Shown: in pieces, positions 1 through 5,174 of the stretch
Layout of the letters: each line of letters starts with the position of its first letter
Position numbering within the stretch: the stretch's first letter is position 1
From: Lachnospiraceae bacterium
GTDB lineage: Bacteria; Bacillota; Clostridia; Lachnospirales; Lachnospiraceae
Length of the DNA stretch: 5,174 bases
Direction: 5' to 3'
Assembly: GCA_900751785.1 (NCBI GenBank)
Contig: CAADSM010000083.1
Span: 1-5,174 of the forward strand
Notes under the pieces: generated by a model
Database searches by the model: none
Told to the model about the DNA's origin: nothing
What the model saw: the letters and a program-made list of their open reading frames with translations, nothing else
Made by a program: the position numbers and the translations under genes

Positions 1-50
1 CCGGCGCCCCCCCCCGCCCCCCCCCCCCGCGGTTGTCCCCCCCGCCCGCC
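1..50. other. Low-complexity C-rich window end, probable sequence artefact
   Basis: Of 50 bases, 37 are C and only three are not G or C, including long C runs. On the coding strand this would read as Gly/Arg-only residues at the exact place where the HAD/FLARDG protein should show its conserved D-x-G-W segment. The following ~1,480 bases code normally. A degraded read or contig end is the simplest reading; a real G-rich tract is less likely. Confidence 0.7.
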
Positions 51-1528
51 GAGCTGCATCCGTCTGCCAGCTTTTTAAGATATCTTCCCGCCGCCTGTCG
101 TTCCTCTTCATATATAGAAGAAACACTGCCCCACACTGAGACGAGATAATCCCTGCACCGCCGTGCGAGGTCTTCCGTCAGCCGCTCCTTCCTGCTGCAG
201 TTCAGCTCGCGGCAGGCCTCCTCCAGCAGAGCCCCCAGCCCCATGCTGGAAAAGATCCTCTCCATGCTGTATCCCTGATTTATCTTCTGAAAGAGAAAGC
301 GCTGGAAGAAATCATACCGATATACGTCCGAGAGAAGCCTCGCCGATACATTCCGCGACCAGAGCACATAAGCCGTATCTTCCTCCGGATACAGGAGATC
401 GTAGACCTTTTTCAGGATCTCCCCGTCCCTTGCAAGGAACCAGATCCTGTCGATCTTCCTCTCTTTCACATACCGGTGTATGAACTGACAGTATCCCAGT
501 GCGAGTATCCCTCCGTAAATATATCCATATTTATAAAAACTATTATATTTCTTTCCCTCCGCATGAAAACGGATATTCACGATCCCGCGGTACATAGCTC
601 CGACCATAGGAGACATATCCATGGGACGGTAAGGATTCCCGCTCTTCTGCGGATTGGGATACAGAAAAGCCGCGAAGCCTGCCTTCCCCGCCATCCTGAT
701 ATCAGAGTGGACATTATCTCCCACATGGACATATCCTGCAGCGCTGTCCTGTCCGCCGGTCTCTTCCCTTACGATCCGGTAGAGGCCGCCCTCATGCTTG
801 GACGCTCTGTGCTCTGATGAGATATAGTATCCGTCGAAGGCTCCCAGCCCTTTCTCTTCCAGCAGCTTCTTCAGAAAATCTCTGCCGAGATACATGTCGC
901 TGGTCACGACTATCTTTTTCTTCCTTTTCCTCAGCGCTTCCAGTATGGGAAGGAAATAGGGATTGGCTGTGCAGTACTTCCGCTCCAGTTCCAGCTCAGC
1001 CTCCATCCCCTCTTCCGCCGGGATCCCTGTCACGCGCTCCAACTCAGCCCATATCTCTGAGAGTGACACTTCCCCGCTGTAAGCTCTCCCGCTCTCCTTT
1101 CTCACAGCCGCTTCCGCCTCTCTGCGGATCCGGCGCAGATCAATGTAGGAGAATCGGATATCCAGGAGATAGAACAGCTCTGTCGGGTCGGAAAATGGGC
1201 GGAGTAAAAGCGTGTCAAAAATATCAAAAGAAATAATATCATATCTTTCCAATCGTTCTATCAGCTTTTCAGGCTCTTCCGGCTCTGCTCCCTCCGGCTC
1301 TGTCAGCACCTGTCTCTTCCGCTCATAGTACCCGTATTTTACCGGGCATCTGAGCTCCTTTCTCCCCAGGAGATAATAGCTCAGGTTCCACCAGACCAGG
1401 GCGGCAAAACACCGAAGCCTCCCCGCCGCTCCGGACGACTCCCTCCTCAGATCCAGATATCTCGCCCGGATCCCGGGGATCCGGTTTACGAGAAGCCGAT
1501 AGATCCTGTCCTTAAGACTCTCTGTCAT
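1..1528 (-). CDS. HAD-superfamily protein with C-terminal FLARDG domain (COG5610-like), 3' end missing
   Basis: The frame is open for 509 codons from the ATG at 1528 to the left edge, with no stop; the C-terminus is missing. Residues 1-95 form an N-terminal region ending in a Pro/Glu-rich linker (about 76-89). Residues 96-290 are a HAD fold: motif I FDIFDTLLLR (nucleophile D102, T106), a helical cap at about 110-200, motif II VVTSDMYL (S210), motif III lysine K244 in ASKHEGGLY, and motif IV GDNVHSD (D271, D276). Position +2 of motif I is F104, not the Asp used by HAD phosphatases. A second domain from about 326 carries IWFLARDG (362-369) and a following WSR, shared with the gene at 3117-4394. 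This arrangement matches the predicted hydrolases of COG5610, common in polysaccharide clusters; the substrate is unknown. The start overlaps the ATPase stop as ATGA, so translation is probably coupled; GAGGGG lies 9 nt upstream. Residues after about 489 fall in suspect C-rich sequence. Family confidence is high, function low. Confidence 0.88.
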   Translation of the reverse strand, partial: MTESLKDRIYRLLVNRIPGIRARYLDLRRESSGAAGRLRCFAALVWWNLSYYLLGRKELRCPVKYGYYERKRQVLTEPEGAEPEEPEKLIERLERYDIISFDIFDTLLLRPFSDPTELFYLLDIRFSYIDLRRIRREAEAAVRKESGRAYSGEVSLSEIWAELERVTGIPAEEGMEAELELERKYCTANPYFLPILEALRKRKKKIVVTSDMYLGRDFLKKLLEEKGLGAFDGYYISSEHRASKHEGGLYRIVREETGGQDSAAGYVHVGDNVHSDIRMAGKAGFAAFLYPNPQKSGNPYRPMDMSPMVGAMYRGIVNIRFHAEGKKYNSFYKYGYIYGGILALGYCQFIHRYVKERKIDRIWFLARDGEILKKVYDLLYPEEDTAYVLWSRNVSARLLSDVYRYDFFQRFLFQKINQGYSMERIFSSMGLGALLEEACRELNCSRKERLTEDLARRCRDYLVSVWGSVSSIYEEERQAAGRYLKKLADGCSSAGGGDNRGGGGRGGAP

Positions 1529-2316
1529 CCTGCCCCGCCCCTCTTCTTCCCATACTCGATATAGGCACGGCAGACTTCCTTCGGATCTCCCATCATCTTC
1601 TGGATCCCTTTCTCGATCCAGACCGCGCGTGTACAGTTCCTCAGGATCGTGTCAGTGGAGTGGGAGACGATGAGGACTGTCGCGCCGCTGTGGATCATTT
1701 CCTGTATCTTCTTCCCGCTCTTTTCCTTGAAAAACATGTCCCCTACGCTCAGCACCTCATCCAGGATCAGGATCCCAGGCGTATCCCGCGCCGTGGCCAC
1801 GGCGAAGCCGAGCCGGGAGACCATGCCGGATGAAAAATTTTTCACCTTCTGTTCCATAAAGCCCTGCAGTTCTGCGAACTCCACGATGCTGTCATACTTT
1901 CTCCGGATAAACTCCCGGCTGTATCCCAGGATCGCGCCGTTCAAATATACATTCTCCCTCGCTGTCAATTCTCTGTCGAAGCCTGTCCCCAGAGTCAGGA
2001 GCTGGATGCTCTTCCGGTCTGCGATGACCCTGCCTCTGGTCGGCGTCATCGCGCCGGAGATGATCTTGAGCAGCGTGCTCTTCCCGGAGCCATTGGTCCC
2101 GATGATCCCGACGATCTCTCCCTTATACACGTCAAACCGGATGCCGTTCAGCGCCCGCAGCGTCCGGTAACGGTTCCTCCCTGTCGCCATGCTGATGACA
2201 AACTCCTTCAGGCTGGAAGTGTTCTCCACGGGAACCCGGAAGAACATACTCACATTCCGGACCGAGATTACCGGCCGCTCCCTCTTTTTCCCCTTTTTCA
2301 CACGTTCTTCGCCCAT
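1525..2316 (-). CDS. Polysaccharide ABC transporter, ATP-binding protein (Wzt/TagH/RgpD-like, short form)
   Basis: This 263-residue cytoplasmic ATPase should energise export of a lipid-linked glycan through the permease encoded just upstream (2359-3120). The N-terminus is strongly basic (KKGKKRER). Visible motifs are Walker A GTNGSGKST (73-81), the family-typical LGTGFDRELTARENVYLNG stretch (109-127), ABC signature FSSGM (161-165), Walker B ILILDE (182-187), D-loop SVGD (190-193) and switch His in IVSHS (H219). GTGF, ELTARENVYLNG and SSGM followed by RLGF are typical of the O-antigen, teichoic acid and rhamnan exporters. The protein stops soon after the nucleotide-binding domain, so it lacks the C-terminal carbohydrate-binding domain of long Wzt proteins. 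The ATG at 2316 is supported by GGAGGT six bases upstream. The stop overlaps the next start (ATGA). Which glycan is carried cannot be told from the sequence. Names such as wzt or tagH would be guesses, so no symbol is given. Confidence 0.96.
   Translation of the reverse strand: MGEERVKKGKKRERPVISVRNVSMFFRVPVENTSSLKEFVISMATGRNRYRTLRALNGIRFDVYKGEIVGIIGTNGSGKSTLLKIISGAMTPTRGRVIADRKSIQLLTLGTGFDRELTARENVYLNGAILGYSREFIRRKYDSIVEFAELQGFMEQKVKNFSSGMVSRLGFAVATARDTPGILILDEVLSVGDMFFKEKSGKKIQEMIHSGATVLIVSHSTDTILRNCTRAVWIEKGIQKMMGDPKEVCRAYIEYGKKRGGAG
1538..1543 (-). promoter_or_regulatory. Probable Shine-Dalgarno (GAGGGG) for the HAD protein
   Basis: On the minus strand GAGGGG stands nine bases before the ATG at 1528, inside the last codons of the ATPase. 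It is a moderate match with long-side spacing. The ATGA overlap (1525-1528) suggests that initiation relies mainly on ribosomes finishing the ATPase. Confidence 0.45.
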
Positions 2317-2322
2317 CCGCTT

Positions 2323-2328
2323 ACCTCC
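2323..2328 (-). promoter_or_regulatory. Strong Shine-Dalgarno (GGAGGT) for the ABC ATPase
   Basis: The minus strand reads GGAGGT, then six bases, then the ATG at 2316. It lies in the only intergenic gap of the window (2317-2358, 42 bp, purine-rich on the coding strand). This fixes the ATPase start and shows that the ATPase can initiate independently of the permease, unlike the overlapping genes around it. Nothing else is recognisable in the gap. Confidence 0.85.
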
Positions 2329-2358
2329 GTTTTCCTTTTCCTTTCTGCGCTCCTGACA

Positions 2359-3120
2359 TTAAAGCTTCTGCACGATCCTGTTCTGGCTCTCCCGGAAGAT
2401 CCACGCTCCCGCCAGGAACACTCCCAGGCTCCACAGGATCATCCTGGCCCACACGGCCGCTCCCGGCATCCTCCCGTAGAGGATACAGTCTCTCGCCGCA
2501 GCAATGAAATTGTAGACCGGGTTCTGCCATATGAGCACCTGCATCCCCTCCGGAAGGAGCTCCAATGGATAGAACAGCGCAGACAGATACATCCACAAAG
2601 TGAGCAGCACCGAATACAGATGCTTCACATCTCCGAAAAACACATAGAGCACGGACAGGATATAGCTGAGCCCCAGCGCAAAGAAAAAGACCATTGCGAC
2701 AATGACCGGATACAGGAGCATGTGCCGCGTAAAAGGAATCCGGTAAAACAGGAGGATACAAAGATATGCGATCAGGGAGTATAAATAATTCACAAAGGCA
2801 GTGCATACCCGCGCCAGGGGAAATACCGACCTCGGGAGCTTCACCTGGAGGATGAGCATCTGATTGTCCGCAAGAGCCGTCATCGCCGTGTTCGTGGCGG
2901 TCGTAAAAAAGTTCCAGATGAGAAAGCCGGTCAGATAGTAGACCGGATAGTTTTCGATCGACTTCCGGAACATGGTGGAAAAAATAAGCGAGAGCACCGC
3001 CATGGAGAGAAGGGGGTTCAGGACGCTCCAGATGATCCCCAGCTTTGACCTGCTGTACTTTCTCCGGATCTCTCTTGCCACAAGCTCCTGTATCACAAAA
3101 AAAGACTGCCTGTCCATCAT
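2359..3120 (-). CDS. Polysaccharide ABC transporter permease (ABC-2 type, Wzm/TagG/RgpC-like)
   Basis: This is a 253-residue integral membrane protein, the usual size for this family, forming the transmembrane half of a glycan exporter with the ATPase at 1525-2316. An amphipathic, basic N-terminal segment (VAREIRRKYSRSKLG, 14-28) precedes the first membrane helix, which contains the family-typical IIWSVLNPLL. About six hydrophobic segments can be seen, near 29-50, 60-80, 103-126, 135-158, 167-187 and 226-242. VKLPRSVFPLARV (93-105) and the late loop LLPEGMQVLIWQNPVYNFI (188-206) are also characteristic of this group. Two ATG codons are adjacent (3120 and 3117): the first overlaps the previous stop as ATGA, while the second is better spaced (7 nt rather than 4) from the AAAGGA ribosome binding site. 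The mature protein may therefore start at either Met. Stop is TAA. The ATPase follows after 42 bp. The family is clear; the cargo is not. Confidence 0.96.
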   Translation of the reverse strand: MMDRQSFFVIQELVAREIRRKYSRSKLGIIWSVLNPLLSMAVLSLIFSTMFRKSIENYPVYYLTGFLIWNFFTTATNTAMTALADNQMLILQVKLPRSVFPLARVCTAFVNYLYSLIAYLCILLFYRIPFTRHMLLYPVIVAMVFFFALGLSYILSVLYVFFGDVKHLYSVLLTLWMYLSALFYPLELLPEGMQVLIWQNPVYNFIAAARDCILYGRMPGAAVWARMILWSLGVFLAGAWIFRESQNRIVQKL

Positions 3121-4394
3121 TTTATCCTTTCTAAAATATCTTTTTTAATATAAAGTAAATGTTTATATATTCTATTCTGCAGCAGATGCCAGCGCACAGC
3201 CCCGCCGCTCCGCACAATGCTGCCCTCGATCCAGGCACTCTCTTTCACCGGCTGCCTTCGGATTCCTGTCAGGGCCAGGAGCTTCGCCCAGAAATGATTC
3301 TGCCTGATCTCCTGTTCTGTAAGGACAGGCGCCAGCAGATGACCGGCGTCCAGCACATCGTCTGTAAACTTCATCCTTCCGAACGCCTCCGCCTGGGCTC
3401 TCCCCGGACGTCCCATGAGCTGTTCGAGCCTTCTCAGCAGACGCCTTCCGATGTCCGTCTTCCAGAGAGCGGGGCGCACGGGGAGCCGCTCCGCCTCCTC
3501 CCCTGCGCGCCTCTCGACAATGCCATGGATCAGCTCCAGCTCCTCCCGGTTCCCGATCCTGCCCTCCTCAGCCGCCGGCTCATATCCTTCCCCCGACCGC
3601 CGGTATCCGACTGTCATCCGGCTGGGCTCGCTGCAGATGCATTCAAAGAGACTGTTTGAAAAATACACCTTCCTCCTTATCTTGCCCACCGGACCGAAAT
3701 AATACGCATGATAATCCTTTTTCTCTGCATCCGCCGGAATGTGATAGAGTCCGAAATAATATCCCGTGATCCTCCCCCTATATCCGGCTGACGCAGTGAT
3801 AAGCGACAGCGTCCTCTGGATGCTTCCCGTCCACCCGCTGTCCGCTATCGCATAATCAATCCCGTCCATCAGTCCTTCTCTCCGCAGATATCCCACTGCC
3901 GCGCCATATGCTTCCTCGGCATGGGCTGATACATACCGCCAGAAGAGCTCTGTCTGCGCAAGCGGTCCCCTCAGCTCCCGGACCTCCTGATAAGACAGGA
4001 TCCTGTCCAGATCATCCCGCCGCCCCATCGCGCGCGCGGTCTCCTGTATCTCCTGATCCGTCAGCCCTCCGCGCCGCAGCACCTTCCGCAGCGTCACGCT
4101 GATGCCTCCCATGCAGATCTGCTCGACCGCACTTCGCCCCAGCAGATGGAAGGCCGGGATCCTGAGCGCATACCGCGAACATTTCAGATATCTGCAGTCG
4201 ATCTCAGGATCTCTCCCCTCCGCCAGGATCCTTGCCGCCTGATACATAGGCCAGCCGTCCCGGGCAAGAAAATAGATCCGCCGGATCCCGTGTTCACCGG
4301 CGGATCTTAAGACCCATTTCACAAATTCCACGAGTACCGGGGCCAATGTGCTCTCCGTACTCTGCTCAATTGTATGACGGTATTCTCTCTCCAT
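3117..4394 (-). CDS. Stand-alone FLARDG-domain protein of polysaccharide cluster, function unknown
   Basis: The protein has 425 residues, with no signal peptide and no convincing membrane helix, so it is probably cytoplasmic. It resembles the C-terminal half of COG5610-type HAD proteins but has no HAD domain itself. Landmarks are RRIYFLARDG (38-47), LKCSRYALR (70-78), a hydrophobic strand ending in ADSGWTGSIQ (184-193), GYYFGLYH (211-218), and YFSNSLFECICSEPSR (244-259). The first two have counterparts in the gene at 1-1528 (RIWFLARDG, then LWSR). The clustering of charged and polar invariant-looking residues (R45, D46, D185) suggests an enzyme, but I know of no established reaction. The ATG at 4394 is the only reasonable start: an in-frame TAG lies eight codons upstream, and GGAG sits 7 nt before the ATG. 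It overlaps the glycosyltransferase by 29 bp and the permease by 4 bp (ATGA), so the three are probably translationally coupled. The last ~20 codons are strikingly AT-rich. Confidence 0.85.
   Translation of the reverse strand: MEREYRHTIEQSTESTLAPVLVEFVKWVLRSAGEHGIRRIYFLARDGWPMYQAARILAEGRDPEIDCRYLKCSRYALRIPAFHLLGRSAVEQICMGGISVTLRKVLRRGGLTDQEIQETARAMGRRDDLDRILSYQEVRELRGPLAQTELFWRYVSAHAEEAYGAAVGYLRREGLMDGIDYAIADSGWTGSIQRTLSLITASAGYRGRITGYYFGLYHIPADAEKKDYHAYYFGPVGKIRRKVYFSNSLFECICSEPSRMTVGYRRSGEGYEPAAEEGRIGNREELELIHGIVERRAGEEAERLPVRPALWKTDIGRRLLRRLEQLMGRPGRAQAEAFGRMKFTDDVLDAGHLLAPVLTEQEIRQNHFWAKLLALTGIRRQPVKESAWIEGSIVRSGGAVRWHLLQNRIYKHLLYIKKDILERIK
3125..3130 (-). promoter_or_regulatory. Shine-Dalgarno (AAAGGA) for the permease, inside the end of the preceding gene
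   Basis: The minus strand reads AAAGGATAAAATGATG. Spacing is 4 nt to the first ATG (3120) and 7 nt to the second (3117). The usual optimum of about 5-9 nt favours the second ATG, whereas the ATGA stop/start overlap favours the first by coupling. The site lies in the coding sequence of the 425-residue protein, in an AT-rich and probably unstructured mRNA stretch. Confidence 0.7.
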
Positions 4395-5174
4395 CCTCGC
4401 GCTCCATTTCCATTGCTATCGCAGCTTTTCTGTTTTCTTCCTCCGGACACTTCTGCACGGACAGTCCCGGCACAGAGCTCCCTGTCTGCTGGCCGGACGC
4501 CTGATATCTTTTTATCCCGCGGCAGATCCCCGCTGGGAGCAGCCCTCCCGCCAGCGGCCTGTACCGATACAGCAGTCCTTTCACTCCGCCAAGCCCCATA
4601 CGGCTGAACCATCTTGCCCGGAGCCTCGTCTCATCGAGCCGGAAGCGGAGTCTGCGCTTTCGGAAGCTCTCCCTGTCCTCCCTGTAGCAGAAGAGCTCTT
4701 CCTGAAGATTGTACCCATAACTCCCGGAAATATACAGCCTCATGAAAAGGTCATAGTCCTCGCAGCGGAGCATCTGCCGGGACAGGCTGTAGCCTCCATA
4801 TTTTTCAAACACTTCTCTTCGGAATGTCACAGAAGGATGGATAAAAGGCGAATACGGAAGAAAGTCCTCCTTCTTTGGCCTCTCCGGCATCGATCTCCTG
4901 CCCCAGATCTCTTCCCCGCTGATGAGGAAGGCGCTGCATCCCACATAATCATACTCCGGGTGCTGCTCCAGGAACTCCGTCTGCCGCTCCAGCCGCTCCG
5001 GGAGCGAGATGTCGTCCGCGTCCATCCTCGCAAGGAATCTCCCCTCCGCATGCCGGATGCACTGGTTGAGTCCGTAAGCGATCCCGCGGTTCACGCTGCC
5101 TTCCAGATACCGGATCCGCGGATCCCGCTCTGCCCGCCGCAGGGTCCCCTCCCCCTGCTCCCCCCCCGGACCCC
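4366..5174 (-). CDS. Family 2 glycosyltransferase (GT-A fold), 5' end missing
   Basis: The frame is open from the right edge (first complete codon at 5172) to TGA at 4366, giving 268 visible residues; the true start lies outside. It should transfer a sugar from a nucleotide-sugar to a growing glycan at the cytoplasmic face of the membrane. Numbered from the first visible codon, RDPRIRYLEG is followed by VNRGIAYGLN, the metal/nucleotide-binding DADD is at 51-54 within ARMDADDISLPERL, FIHPSVTFRR contains the conserved HPS (112-114), and CEDYDLFMRL holds the likely catalytic acidic pair E138-D139. The N-terminal nucleotide-binding strand and the first DD(G/A)S motif are lost. The first ~10 visible residues come from suspect G/C-rich sequence. 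After the domain there is a charged, probably disordered tail of about 44 residues (rich in Glu, Lys, Arg, Gln and Ser) whose end overlaps the next gene by 29 bp. The GTG at 5094 is internal, not the start. Donor and acceptor are unknown. Confidence 0.92.
   Translation of the reverse strand, partial: GPGGEQGEGTLRRAERDPRIRYLEGSVNRGIAYGLNQCIRHAEGRFLARMDADDISLPERLERQTEFLEQHPEYDYVGCSAFLISGEEIWGRRSMPERPKKEDFLPYSPFIHPSVTFRREVFEKYGGYSLSRQMLRCEDYDLFMRLYISGSYGYNLQEELFCYREDRESFRKRRLRFRLDETRLRARWFSRMGLGGVKGLLYRYRPLAGGLLPAGICRGIKRYQASGQQTGSSVPGLSVQKCPEEENRKAAIAMEMEREDGERIPSYN
4402..4405 (-). promoter_or_regulatory. Shine-Dalgarno (GGAG) deciding the start of the 425-residue protein
   Basis: The minus strand has GGAG seven bases before the ATG at 4394, inside the 3' end of the glycosyltransferase. 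An in-frame TAG (at about 4416-4418) rules out any longer N-terminus, so this ATG is the only upstream candidate. Confidence 0.65.
5145..5174. other. C-rich window end, probable sequence artefact
   Basis: The last ~30 bases are almost all C with a few G, A and T. They translate in the glycosyltransferase frame to a Gly/Glu/Pro-rich peptide instead of the expected strand and DD(G/A)S motif, while the frame and family resemblance are good from about 5140 leftward. Like the left end, this is probably unreliable sequence rather than biology. Confidence 0.55.

Noticed and set aside
1..50. G-quadruplex-forming or Gly-rich protein tail at the left end
   Set aside because: The composition changes abruptly at the very edge and interrupts a conserved protein region, so an artefact is more likely than a structured element.
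163..1236. Three consecutive plus-strand open frames (163-483, 476-817, 817-1236) opposite the HAD gene
   Set aside because: They are Pro/Ser/Arg-rich with no family resemblance and lie antisense to a continuous frame with clear HAD and FLARDG motifs.
1649..2170. Plus-strand frame of 173 codons opposite the ATPase
   Set aside because: It is exactly antisense to Walker A through the Walker B region of a well-supported ABC ATPase; no ribosome binding site or recognisable domain was seen.
2317..2358. Terminator or regulatory RNA in the 42-bp permease-ATPase gap
   Set aside because: The gap is purine-rich on the coding strand with no inverted repeat or T tract; only the ribosome binding site is visible.
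2321..2806. Minus-strand frame of 161 codons in another phase of the permease
   Set aside because: It overlaps the permease, which has all the family landmarks; the alternative reading is Cys/Gly/Pro-rich without a coherent domain.
3121..3180. Internal promoter in the AT-rich island
   Set aside because: TATATT-like elements exist, but no -35 box with 16-18 nt spacing could be found by eye, so it is not listed as a promoter feature.
3159..3702. Plus-strand frames of 166 and 95 codons opposite the 425-residue protein
   Set aside because: They are antisense shadows with low-complexity Ser/Pro/Arg composition and no conserved motif.
4319..4612. Minus-strand frame of 97 codons across the glycosyltransferase/FLARDG junction
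   Set aside because: It overlaps two supported genes in a third frame, shows no motif, and has no sign of being a frameshifted continuation of either.
4366..5094. Glycosyltransferase starting at the GTG at 5094
   Set aside because: The frame stays open upstream and still reads like the family (RDPRIRYLEGS), so the GTG is an internal Val codon and the gene continues past the edge.

Overview
The window is a single, tightly packed piece of a polysaccharide (cell-surface glycan) biosynthesis and export operon. All five genes lie on the minus strand, so transcription runs from the right edge (base 5174) to the left edge (base 1). The estimated GC content of the mid-fifties, frequent AGA/AGG/CGG/ATA codons, classical GGAGG-type ribosome binding sites and Firmicute-type transporter sequences suggest a clostridial gut bacterium, probably Lachnospiraceae-like. 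That taxonomic call is inference, since the window holds no marker gene.

Layout in order of transcription: (1) 5174-4366, a family 2 glycosyltransferase whose 5' end is cut by the window edge; (2) 4394-3117, a 425-residue cytoplasmic protein of unknown function with an FLARDG motif and a DSGWTGSIQ motif; (3) 3120-2359, an ABC-2 type polysaccharide export permease (Wzm/TagG/RgpC-like); (4) 2316-1525, its ATPase (Wzt/TagH/RgpD-like, without the C-terminal glycan-binding domain); (5) 1528-1, a HAD-fold protein fused to a second copy of the FLARDG domain, cut off by the left edge. Genes overlap by 29, 4 and 4 bp, and the only gap is 42 bp, so one transcript with translational coupling is expected. 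No terminator, promoter, RNA gene, repeat array, CRISPR or mobile element could be supported.

Working model: the glycosyltransferase helps build a lipid-linked glycan in the cytoplasm, the permease/ATPase pair flips it across the membrane, and the two FLARDG proteins are cytoplasmic accessory or modifying enzymes of unknown chemistry. The most interesting point is that the transporter genes are bracketed by two proteins sharing this uncharacterised domain, one stand-alone and one fused to a HAD domain with an atypical catalytic motif I.

The first ~50 and last ~25 bases are low-complexity C-rich sequence that breaks conserved protein motifs. They look like sequencing or assembly artefacts at contig ends, and the terminal residues read from them should not be trusted.
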